NCBI GenBank assembly: GCA_029243665.1
Contig: JAQWRO010000105.1
Coordinates: 1 to 28,701 of the forward strand
Direction: 5' to 3'
Origin: Gammaproteobacteria bacterium
Lineage (GTDB): Bacteria; Pseudomonadota; Gammaproteobacteria; Comchoanobacterales; Comchoanobacteraceae
DNA length: 28,701 nt
The notes beneath the pieces are model-generated. The model saw nothing but the letters and a program-made list of their open reading frames with translations. It was not told where the DNA came from and ran no database searches. Below, piece by piece: positions 16,187 through 23,405 of the stretch. Both the position numbers and the translations under genes were made by a program. Every line of letters begins with the position of its first letter. The first letter of the stretch is position 1.

Positions 16187-17594
16187 AAATTAACATTTGC
16201 GCTTCCGCATAAATTCGATTGGCAATATCCGTATCTATACCCTCAATGTTTTCAATATCATTGATCTCTTTCTCTAATAGTTCTTCTATAGAGTGTATTC
16301 CAGCAGATTCAAGGTGAATGATTGTTACATCATCTATGCTTAATAATGAATCAAGTGGCGTTGATGTTTTCGTTAATTCTTTAACATTACCTAATATCTT
16401 TACTTTATCATCGCTTGATAATGATTCGATGCTTTCAAAGACATCAGATTTTGAAGAAAAATCATCAAGGTGATTTATTCCATTGGTATTTAGCAGCTCA
16501 ACTATATCTTGTGATAAATTAAGATCGTCTAGCGATGATGTTTCTTGTGTTTCATTTGATGACACATTTACTTCCCAACCTAATAGTTGTGAAGCGAGCC
16601 TTACATTTTGTCCATTGCGACCAATTGCTTGTGATAATTGCTCTTCATCAACTGTTATGTTGATTATATTGTTGGTTTCATCAATTAATACAGATTTAGC
16701 CTCTGCTGGTGAGATTGCGGATATAGCAAGTTTAGCTGGGTCATCTTCCCAGTTAATAATATCAATACGCTCGCCATTAAGTTCTGAGGAAATTGATTGA
16801 ACTCTTATGCCTCTCATGCCGACACATGCTCCAATTGGGTCAATACGTTTATCATTTGCTTTAACAGCAATTTTAGCTCTAATGCCAGGCTCTCTTGCTG
16901 CTGCTTTTATTTCAATTGTACCGTCTGTGATTTCAGGTACTTCCAATAAGAATAAAGACTTTAACATTTCCGTTGATGAACGGCTAACAATTACGACAGG
17001 CCCTTGGCGCTGATCGTTGATGCCGATCACACATGCTTTAACACGATCACCTAATCTGATCATTTCTCTTGGAATGAGTTCATTTCTTGGAAGCATCATT
17101 TCTGTACCGTCTTGAAGCTCAAGGATAAGAAAGTCTTTTAGCAAACGCTTAACTTCACCTGTAATTAAATCATCCATTCGATCTTCAAATCTTTTGGCAG
17201 TTTTGTCGCGATCAATATCTCTAAGTAATCTAAGTAATGTTTGTTTAAAATTGTGTGCACCAATTCTTGAGCCATTTTCAACATCAAGTGTCTCTTCTAT
17301 TACACCACCGATCTCAGCATTTTCCTCAAGTTTTTTTGCTACTTTTAAGGCAATGTATGCGTCTTTGAATTCAGATTGGAAATATTCCTCATCATTAATT
17401 ATTTCCCATGTTTGTTTTCCTTGCATTGAACCATTGTTTCGATCAATCATTACAGAGATTTGCGAGTGTTCACCAAAATCTTTCTGAAATAATATAACCA
17501 TGGTGTTTTCAACGGCTTCAAAGATTAATTCCGTTGACACCTTCTTTTCTGATGCTAATGCTTTAATGAATAATAAAATATCTTTAGGGTTCAT
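16185..17594 (-). CDS. nusA: Transcription termination/antitermination factor NusA
   Basis: RNA polymerase-associated factor controlling pausing, termination and antitermination. The 469 residues have the N-terminal RNAP-binding domain (1-130), an S1 domain (about 135-200; MMLPRNELIPREMIRLGDRVKA), KH1 (GACVGMRGIRVQSIS), KH2 (LSQAIGRNGQNVRLASQLLGWEV) and a C-terminal region. That region has two acidic helix-hairpin-helix repeats as in E. coli (LSQDIVELLNTNGI and IDDVTIIHLESAGI). It starts at ATG 17594 with AAAGG upstream. It follows the fMet tRNA and its terminator by 46 bp. The usual preceding gene, rimP, is missing. Confidence 0.96.
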   Translation of the reverse strand: MNPKDILLFIKALASEKKVSTELIFEAVENTMVILFQKDFGEHSQISVMIDRNNGSMQGKQTWEIINDEEYFQSEFKDAYIALKVAKKLEENAEIGGVIEETLDVENGSRIGAHNFKQTLLRLLRDIDRDKTAKRFEDRMDDLITGEVKRLLKDFLILELQDGTEMMLPRNELIPREMIRLGDRVKACVIGINDQRQGPVVIVSRSSTEMLKSLFLLEVPEITDGTIEIKAAAREPGIRAKIAVKANDKRIDPIGACVGMRGIRVQSISSELNGERIDIINWEDDPAKLAISAISPAEAKSVLIDETNNIINITVDEEQLSQAIGRNGQNVRLASQLLGWEVNVSSNETQETSSLDDLNLSQDIVELLNTNGINHLDDFSSKSDVFESIESLSSDDKVKILGNVKELTKTSTPLDSLLSIDDVTIIHLESAGIHSIEELLEKEINDIENIEGIDTDIANRIYAEAQMLI

Positions 17595-17613
17595 AATAAT
17601 TACCTTTAAGTAT

Positions 17614-17638
17614 AAAAAAAGCCCATTTGGGCCTTTTT
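17614..17638 (-). terminator. Rho-independent terminator after tRNA-fMet
   Basis: On the minus strand, just after the tRNA CCA, GGCCC-AAAT-GGGC forms a compact G+C hairpin. It is flanked by A's and followed by seven T's (17614-17620). It would release the tRNA transcript before nusA and limit read-through into the nusA operon. It is the only clear terminator in the window. Confidence 0.85.
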
Positions 17639-17640
17639 AA

Positions 17641-17717
<77 letters not shown>

Positions 17718-17731
17718 ATATATATTTTTTA

Positions 17732-17761
17732 ATACTACACTAAATTCATAGTTAAAAGCAA
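17732..17761 (-). promoter_or_regulatory. Putative tRNA-fMet promoter
   Basis: On the minus strand, TTGCTT (17756-17761) and TAGTAT (17732-17737) are separated by 18 bp. The expected start is 6-8 bases before the mature tRNA 5' end. It lies entirely within the 49 bp between the hslU stop and the tRNA. Confidence 0.45.
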
Positions 17762-17766
17762 GTTTT

Positions 17767-19074
17767 TTAAATGATCCATTGTGATAAATCTTTTTGATTT
17801 AATTCTTTTTCAAAGCATTCTCTAACTTGTTTTGCTGAAATACCAACTTTTTTTGACGATTTATAGGGTGCTTCAAAAAGAATCTCTTCTAATACACGCT
17901 CAATTACTTGATTCAGACGCCGTGCACCTAGGTTTTGGTTTTCCTCATTGAGTTGATAAGCAATGTGTGCCATCAAATTGATGACCTCTTTGTTCATTGT
18001 TAAAGTAATATTGTCTGCCTGAAGTAATGCCTGATATTGCTTAATTAAAGAAAACTCTGTTTTTGTTAAAATATCAGCTAAATCTTTTTCTGTTAAAGGA
18101 TTTAGTTTTACACGAATTGGAAATCTACCTTGCAATTCCGATATTAGTTGATTTGGACTTGTTTCCATAAAAGCGCCTGATGCAATAAATAAAATATGAT
18201 CAGTTTCGATGTTGCCATATTTTGTTTGAACAACAGTGCCTTCAACTAGAGGTAATAGATCTCTTTGTACACCTTCTCTAGAGACTTCACCATGATGTTG
18301 ATGTGATCTAGCTAATTTGTCGATTTCGTCGAGAAATACAATGCCTTCATTTTCAGTTAATTGAATGGCATCTTGTTTTATTTTATCTTCATCTATGAGC
18401 TCATCAATACTTATTTCTATTAATGTGTTTTTAGCCTCTTCTATTGTTATTTTTTGCTTTTTCTTTTTTGGGTTACCTAGTCCTTGTAATAATCCTTGTA
18501 GCTGTGTAGTCATTTCTTCCATCCCTGGTGGTGCAAGAATTTCTAATTGGCTTTGTTTCTTTGGTAGGGTTATTTCAATTATTTGGTCATCAATTTCATT
18601 TGAAGAAACTTTGTTATAGTATTCGTCAAATAATTCTTTGTCCTTTGCTGGATCAACTTTAGGAATTAATATTTTAACAATTTTTTTGTAAGCTTCTTTT
18701 TGTGCTTTTTTTTGTATGTGTTTTATATGTTTTTTTCGCACAATATGTAATGCATTTTCAATGAGATCTCTTATGATAGATTCAACATCCTTGCCAACGT
18801 AACCAACCTCAGTAAATTTTGTGGCTTCAACTTTAATAAAAGGAGCAGACACAAGTTTGGCGAGCCTTCTAGCAATTTCTGTTTTGCCAACACCAGTAGG
18901 CCCGATCATCAAAATATTGTTAGGCATAATCTCATTTTGATTTTGTGGATCAACATTGAGTCTTCTCCATCTATTTCTAAGTGCAATAGCCACTAATTTT
19001 TTTGCATCCCCTTGACCAATGACAAATTTATCAAGTTTTTGTACTGTTTGAATAGGTGTTAATGCTTTGCTCAT
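17767..19074 (-). CDS. hslU: HslU ATPase, unfoldase subunit of the HslUV protease
   Basis: AAA+ (ClpY) ATPase that unfolds substrates and feeds them to HslV. The 435 residues contain Walker A GPTGVGKT at 58-65, the pore-loop GYVG at 91-94, the charged intermediate (I) domain at about 110-235, Walker B IVFLDEID at 245-252 and the C-terminal helical domain with sensor GARRL. The C-terminal tail LSQWII resembles the HslV-docking tail of the family. Its ATG overlaps the hslV stop (ATGA), so subunits are made together. No heat-shock promoter is visible, because the pair sits inside the rodA operon. Confidence 0.97.
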   Translation of the reverse strand: MSKALTPIQTVQKLDKFVIGQGDAKKLVAIALRNRWRRLNVDPQNQNEIMPNNILMIGPTGVGKTEIARRLAKLVSAPFIKVEATKFTEVGYVGKDVESIIRDLIENALHIVRKKHIKHIQKKAQKEAYKKIVKILIPKVDPAKDKELFDEYYNKVSSNEIDDQIIEITLPKKQSQLEILAPPGMEEMTTQLQGLLQGLGNPKKKKQKITIEEAKNTLIEISIDELIDEDKIKQDAIQLTENEGIVFLDEIDKLARSHQHHGEVSREGVQRDLLPLVEGTVVQTKYGNIETDHILFIASGAFMETSPNQLISELQGRFPIRVKLNPLTEKDLADILTKTEFSLIKQYQALLQADNITLTMNKEVINLMAHIAYQLNEENQNLGARRLNQVIERVLEEILFEAPYKSSKKVGISAKQVRECFEKELNQKDLSQWII

Positions 19075-19616
19075 GATTTATTCCTATCAATGGTTTCAAT
19101 AATATGATTTTGGTTTGTATAGATACAAATATCTCCAGCAATACTTAAGCTTGATTTTACAATATCTTCAGCAGATAATTCTGTGTGATTCATTAAAGCT
19201 TTTGCTGCTGATAAAGCATATGAACCTCCAGATCCTATAGCAATAACATCGTCATCTGGTTCAATAACATCACCATTTCCACTGATCATAATAATATTGT
19301 CTTTATCTGCAACAATAATCATCGCTTCTAACTTTCTTAACATTTTTTCAGTGCGCCATTCTCGTGCAAGCTCAACAGCAGCACGAAGTAACTGTCCTTG
19401 GAATTGATTTAATTTAGCTTCAAACTTTTCATATAAAGTAAATGCATCAGCAGTTGAACCAGCCATTCCAGTAATGACTTTGCCTTGATAAAGCCTTTTA
19501 ACTTTAGAGACATTTTTTTTTAAAACGGTGTGTCCAAAAGTTGCTTGACCATCTCCACCAAGAGATATTTGGTTATCTTTTTTTACACATAAAATTGTTG
19601 TACCTTTAATTTGCAT
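19071..19616 (-). CDS. hslV: HslV peptidase subunit of the HslUV protease
   Basis: Proteasome-beta-like threonine peptidase (ClpQ). The 181 residues start MQIKG followed by the catalytic N-terminal Thr of TTILC (T6), so a five-residue propeptide must be removed. The conserved GGDGQATFGHTVLKKNVSKVKRL and GSGGSYALSAAKAL are present. A run of nine A's in the coding strand (19513-19521) lies in the Leu-Lys-Lys-Asn segment. It starts 11 bp inside the end of the preceding small gene. Confidence 0.97.
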   Translation of the reverse strand: MQIKGTTILCVKKDNQISLGGDGQATFGHTVLKKNVSKVKRLYQGKVITGMAGSTADAFTLYEKFEAKLNQFQGQLLRAAVELAREWRTEKMLRKLEAMIIVADKDNIIMISGNGDVIEPDDDVIAIGSGGSYALSAAKALMNHTELSAEDIVKSSLSIAGDICIYTNQNHIIETIDRNKS

Positions 19617-19911
19617 GATTTTTTCTCACAATTGGTAAATAATGCAATTCTCTATAATATGCATCATTTTGTTTCTCTAAATTGGTCTGATGGGCCTCGA
19701 TAACAGATAAAAATGGTCCTTTGATATCCATATCACCATATATGGTATCAATGTTGTGCTTTTTCAAGAGTAAATATTGCTGATAAGTTGTATCGGTCTT
19801 ATAATGCATTAATTTATAAATATAAATTTGATTTATGGGTTTAAAAGGATGCCAAACAAAAGCTATTAATATTAAGCTTGTCCAAAAAAATGAAATGTAA
19901 ACTTTCTTCAT
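19606..19911 (-). CDS. Small membrane-anchored protein of unknown function between rodA and hslV
   Basis: I do not recognise this 101-residue protein. The start is ATG 19911, 7 bp after the rodA stop, and it ends overlapping hslV by 11 bp, so it looks translated as part of the operon. Residues 1-5 are MKKVY, then an uncleaved-looking hydrophobic anchor at 6-22 (ISFFWTSLILIAFVWHP). A polar, probably periplasmic domain follows, rich in Tyr, His and Lys, including YKTDTTYQQYLLLKKHNIDTIYGDMDIKG and a helix around 70-90. There are no cysteines. The bitopic shape and wall-gene neighbours would fit an envelope protein, but nothing shows its function. Only a weak Shine-Dalgarno is seen. Confidence 0.7.
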   Translation of the reverse strand: MKKVYISFFWTSLILIAFVWHPFKPINQIYIYKLMHYKTDTTYQQYLLLKKHNIDTIYGDMDIKGPFLSVIEAHQTNLEKQNDAYYRELHYLPIVRKNHAN

Positions 19912-19918
19912 TGTATTC

Positions 19919-20995
19919 TCACTTAATTAATTTGTTTGAATCGGTGTACATACATGAAAGAATCATTCCAAAGCCTATTAAAATAATAATGTTGTGGGTG
20001 CCAGCATAGCTAATTAATGATAAAGGAATCCCAACTACAGGAAGGATGCCGATGACCATGCCAACATTAATAAATGCTGATAAAAGAAAATGAGATATTA
20101 GACCTATACATAGTAATTGACTAAAACGCTCATTGGTTGTGAAGCAAAACTGAATAATTTTGAAGGCAATTAATGTAATAATTGTCAATAATGTAATACA
20201 ACCTAATAGACCAAACTCTTGTGCAATTACACCAAATATAAAATCCGTTGAATGTTCAGGTAGAAACTTTAGATGTATTTGAGTTCCATTAAGCCAACCT
20301 TGTCCTGAAAATCCTCCAGAACCAACTGCAATCTTAGATTGTAAAATGTTATATCCTGAGCCATGAGGATCTAGTTCAGGGTTAATAAAGTTAAATATTC
20401 TTGATTTTTGATAGTCTCTTAGAACAAATATCCACATAAATGGTGCAATAACCATGCCCAAGCAAGTTATGATTTTGATTAATATAGATGAGATTCCAGC
20501 AGCATATATCATGATACATGAGATAAATGTAATCATAAGCGCAGTCCCAAGATCAGGTTGCAGTAAAATTAAGGCCATTGGAATAAGTACGGCTATAATA
20601 GCAAGAAAAAAGTTTGGCTTTCTTATGTTTTCCGAAAGAATTTTTGCCAACATTAATGGAAGTGTCAATTTAATAAGTTCAGATGGTTGAAATTTGATAA
20701 AGCCTAGGTTAAGCCATCGAGTTGCGCCTTTCCCCGTTGTGCCAACAAGAAATATAATAATCAACATAAATATGCTTAAGAGATATAGTGGTTCAACAAA
20801 ATCTCTAATATAACGCATGGGTAAATGTTTAATGATAAGCATTAGTATAAATCCTATTGCGATTTTACTTCCTTGCCCAATCAGCGTTGGAACGCTTTTC
20901 TCACTTGCACTATATAATATTAAAAATCCAAAGGCTATGTATAAAATCAATAATTTTGTGATCACACCAGTAGCATCTTTAGATTGTAATAACAT
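19919..20995 (-). CDS. rodA: RodA/MrdB, SEDS peptidoglycan glycosyltransferase
   Basis: Elongasome polymerase that works with PBP2 to build side-wall glycan. The 358-residue protein has about ten hydrophobic segments and the SEDS signatures ATRWL (91-95), QPSELIK (103-109), QPDLGTAL (146-153) and GYNILQSKIAVGSGG (214-228). The catalytic loop is LPEHSTDFIF (245-254) with D251. The ATG lies inside the end of mrdA (17 bp overlap), which couples the two partners. Confidence 0.96.
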   Translation of the reverse strand: MLLQSKDATGVITKLLILYIAFGFLILYSASEKSVPTLIGQGSKIAIGFILMLIIKHLPMRYIRDFVEPLYLLSIFMLIIIFLVGTTGKGATRWLNLGFIKFQPSELIKLTLPLMLAKILSENIRKPNFFLAIIAVLIPMALILLQPDLGTALMITFISCIMIYAAGISSILIKIITCLGMVIAPFMWIFVLRDYQKSRIFNFINPELDPHGSGYNILQSKIAVGSGGFSGQGWLNGTQIHLKFLPEHSTDFIFGVIAQEFGLLGCITLLTIITLIAFKIIQFCFTTNERFSQLLCIGLISHFLLSAFINVGMVIGILPVVGIPLSLISYAGTHNIIILIGFGMILSCMYTDSNKLIK

Positions 20996-22661
20996 TGTTT
21001 TGTTTCCTTTTGTTAAAGTAATAATCTAGAATATTTTTAGCAACACGACTAGCGCTCATTTCATAGTTTTCAACTAATACAACAATAACAATTTCTGGTT
21101 TTTTGTTGGGTGCATAGCCTATAAATAGAGAGTGATCAGCTAAGTTCTTGGGTACTACCCCCATTTCTCTTGTATGAATATTGCTAGTAATCTGAGTTGT
21201 TCCTGTTTTTCCAGCAATGGCGTATGGTGACCCTGAAAATGTGTGATAACCAGTCCCTCGTTGCATTGCATCACGCATACTTAAATCAACAATTTCATAA
21301 TTTTGACGAAGATGTTTTTCAATATTAATTTTTTGATGAAGAATACTATGTTCTTGTTTTTGAAAATCTGTCGTTGATTTTAAAATATGAGGGTGAAAAT
21401 AAAACCCCCTGTTTGCTAGGATACTAGTTGCTTGGGCTAATTGAATAGGGGTTGATAACAATGCACCTTGACCTATGGCTGTTATCACAGTGTCACCACC
21501 ATACCAGGGCGCATGTTGCACTCTTTTTTTCCACTCTTTAGAAGGTACAAGACCATATGCTTCATTAGGTAGATCTATATTAGTTTTTGAACCAAGTTTA
21601 AAATCCAATAAAATCCGTTGCATTCGATCTATCCCTAGCTTTAAACCTAACTGATAAAAGAAGGTATCACATGAAACGGCAATAGCTTTTTGGAGGTTAA
21701 CTACGCCATGACCATTTTTGTTTACATCATGAAATTTATGCCCACCTAGCATTAAATATCCATGGTCTTCAATGACAGTTTGATCAGTGATAAGGTTATG
21801 TTCAAGACCAGCAAGGGCATAGAATGGCTTAATGGTTGAGCCTGGTGAGAATAAACCACTAATGACTCTGTTAAATAAAGGTTTATCGATCCCAAGTGCA
21901 TTAGGAGAAGAAAATAAGTTTTGAATGTCGTTTGGATCAATGGTTGGCTTACTTACTAAGGCTAATACTTCACCATTATTAGGATTTAGAATAATGACAG
22001 CTCCTTTACTAGCATTCAAAGATTGATAAGCAATTTTTTGAAGGTCCATATCTATTGTCAAATGAATATCATTGCCACTTTGATCATTAATAATATTTGA
22101 GGTTGGAGTTTGCTTTCCTTTAGCATCTTGTATGTATTGGTAATAACCAGATCTTCCAGATAACAATTCATGATATTGTTTTTCTATACCATTAGCTGGT
22201 TGAAAATTTTTATCTAACATTGTGCCATAACCAACGACTGAAAATGCATATTTACCATATGGATAATGACGTATGGTATGTTCTTCTATGTTAATTCTAT
22301 TGCTAAATTGAGGGTTGCTCTTTAATTTTATAATGTCAATTTTATCAACTTCGTATTGATTTGTTTTAGTGTTTTTAATGCCTAAAAATTCACGTATGTC
22401 TTTATCATCCTCAGTAAGCTTTATAATGAAGATTTCTTTATTTGCAGCAAGTGTTTTATTATTCCTATCGAAAATCAACCCTCTTTTAGGTTTGATTTCT
22501 AATGATTTTAAATAGTTTTTCTGAGCTTTATTGTTATAATTGTTAAATTGTATGATTTGTAAGTAAACAAGTTGGCATAGAACAGTAGACAGAAAAAAAC
22601 AAAATATCAAAGAAAGAATGATGAGTCTGGTTTTAAAAATATGCGAGTTATTTTTTTTCAT
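20979..22661 (-). CDS. mrdA: Penicillin-binding protein 2 (MrdA), elongasome transpeptidase
   Basis: Class B PBP that crosslinks glycan made by RodA. The 560 residues have a single N-terminal membrane anchor (11-35) and a pedestal starting KRGLIFDRN (59-67). The transpeptidase domain has SxxK S275-T-I-K278, SCD at 330-332 (PBP2-type, where others have SxN) and KTGT at 485-488. It is about 70 residues shorter than E. coli PBP2. The shortening falls mainly in the head of the pedestal (about 85-160) and at the C-terminus. Eight A's directly after the ATG (T8 at 22651-22658) encode Lys-Lys-Asn. Three bases separate it from the rlmH stop. Confidence 0.96.
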   Translation of the reverse strand: MKKNNSHIFKTRLIILSLIFCFFLSTVLCQLVYLQIIQFNNYNNKAQKNYLKSLEIKPKRGLIFDRNNKTLAANKEIFIIKLTEDDKDIREFLGIKNTKTNQYEVDKIDIIKLKSNPQFSNRINIEEHTIRHYPYGKYAFSVVGYGTMLDKNFQPANGIEKQYHELLSGRSGYYQYIQDAKGKQTPTSNIINDQSGNDIHLTIDMDLQKIAYQSLNASKGAVIILNPNNGEVLALVSKPTIDPNDIQNLFSSPNALGIDKPLFNRVISGLFSPGSTIKPFYALAGLEHNLITDQTVIEDHGYLMLGGHKFHDVNKNGHGVVNLQKAIAVSCDTFFYQLGLKLGIDRMQRILLDFKLGSKTNIDLPNEAYGLVPSKEWKKRVQHAPWYGGDTVITAIGQGALLSTPIQLAQATSILANRGFYFHPHILKSTTDFQKQEHSILHQKINIEKHLRQNYEIVDLSMRDAMQRGTGYHTFSGSPYAIAGKTGTTQITSNIHTREMGVVPKNLADHSLFIGYAPNKKPEIVIVVLVENYEMSASRVAKNILDYYFNKRKQNNVITI

Positions 22662-22664
22662 AAG

Positions 22665-23078
22665 CTATTTATGATAAGGGTGGTTAGACAAAATACAAAA
22701 GCTACGATAAAGTTGTTCGATTAAGATTATTTTACTTAATTGGTGTGGGAATGTTAATGCTGATAATGACCAACATTCATCTGCACTGTCAATTTCTGTT
22801 TGATTAAGTCCTTCTGAAGCACCAATATTAAATATAATGTGAGAGGATTTTTGTGTGATTAAGGTTAGCCGTTCACTAATCTCAATGCTCGATAATGATT
22901 TTCCTAAACGGTCTAGCGCAATGGTATAGTGTTTGGTTTTAGATGTTTTTATTTTTTTTTGCGAATGAAGTGTTTCATTAAGAATAATTTCAGCAGGTAT
23001 TCTTTTTGCATACATATCAAACCCCGCTTTTTGCCAGGGTTGCATTTTATGACATTGATTGATTATTTCAATTTTCAA
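22665..23078 (-). CDS. rlmH: 23S rRNA (pseudouridine1915-N3)-methyltransferase RlmH
   Basis: Small SPOUT methyltransferase acting on helix 69 of 23S rRNA in 70S ribosomes. The conserved C-terminus is clear: NIGASEGL (SAM loop), SLSALTFPHQL, IEQLYRSF and NHPYHK. At 137 residues it is 18 shorter than E. coli RlmH. The missing part lies between about residues 40 and 50, near a run of nine A's (22952-22960 on the complementary strand). The second Gly of the usual GG in the SAM loop is Ala. Its ATG overlaps the rsfS stop (ATGA). Confidence 0.94.
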   Translation of the reverse strand: MKIEIINQCHKMQPWQKAGFDMYAKRIPAEIILNETLHSQKKIKTSKTKHYTIALDRLGKSLSSIEISERLTLITQKSSHIIFNIGASEGLNQTEIDSADECWSLSALTFPHQLSKIILIEQLYRSFCILSNHPYHK

Positions 23079-23392
23079 TGATCATTGCTCCAAAGCTTTT
23101 CTAATTCATATAGTTTTCTTGCACAATTACTCAATATATGGATGATTACATCACCACAGTCCACAATAATCCAATCAGGATCACCCTTTGGGGATAGGTT
23201 TGGTTTGTAATGCTCACGTAGAGATTTATCTTCCTCTATTTTTTCTGCAAGTGATTGCATATGTTTTTGAGATCTCCCTTCGCAAATAACCATGTCATCT
23301 GTCATTGTTGTTAATTGCTTAACTGAAATATGGATGATATCAATGGCTTGATTGTCATCTAATAATTGAAGTATTTTTGATAATTTATTCAT
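23075..23392 (-). CDS. rsfS: Ribosomal silencing factor RsfS
   Basis: RsfS (RsfA/Iojap family) binds L14 and blocks 30S-50S joining when nutrients are scarce. The 105 residues contain the typical order AIDIIHISVKQLTTMTDDMVICEGRS, the helix with IEEDKS, GDPDWIIVDCGDVIIHIL and the Tyr-Glu-Leu-Glu-Lys-Leu-Trp end. It is 13 bp after addA. The nadD and holA genes that often precede it are absent, replaced by the addAB-like pair. Confidence 0.94.
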   Translation of the reverse strand: MNKLSKILQLLDDNQAIDIIHISVKQLTTMTDDMVICEGRSQKHMQSLAEKIEEDKSLREHYKPNLSPKGDPDWIIVDCGDVIIHILSNCARKLYELEKLWSNDH

Positions 23393-23405
23393 TTATATGA
23401 ATTTA

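Noticed and set aside
16483..17487. Several plus-strand Ser-rich open frames opposite nusA
   Set aside because: They are antisense shadows of NusA with no start signals and no recognisable product.
17609..17614. TATACT as a nusA promoter -10 just after the tRNA terminator
   Set aside because: At 17-bp spacing the -35 position is AAAAGG, unlike any sigma-70 -35, and it overlaps the terminator T-run.
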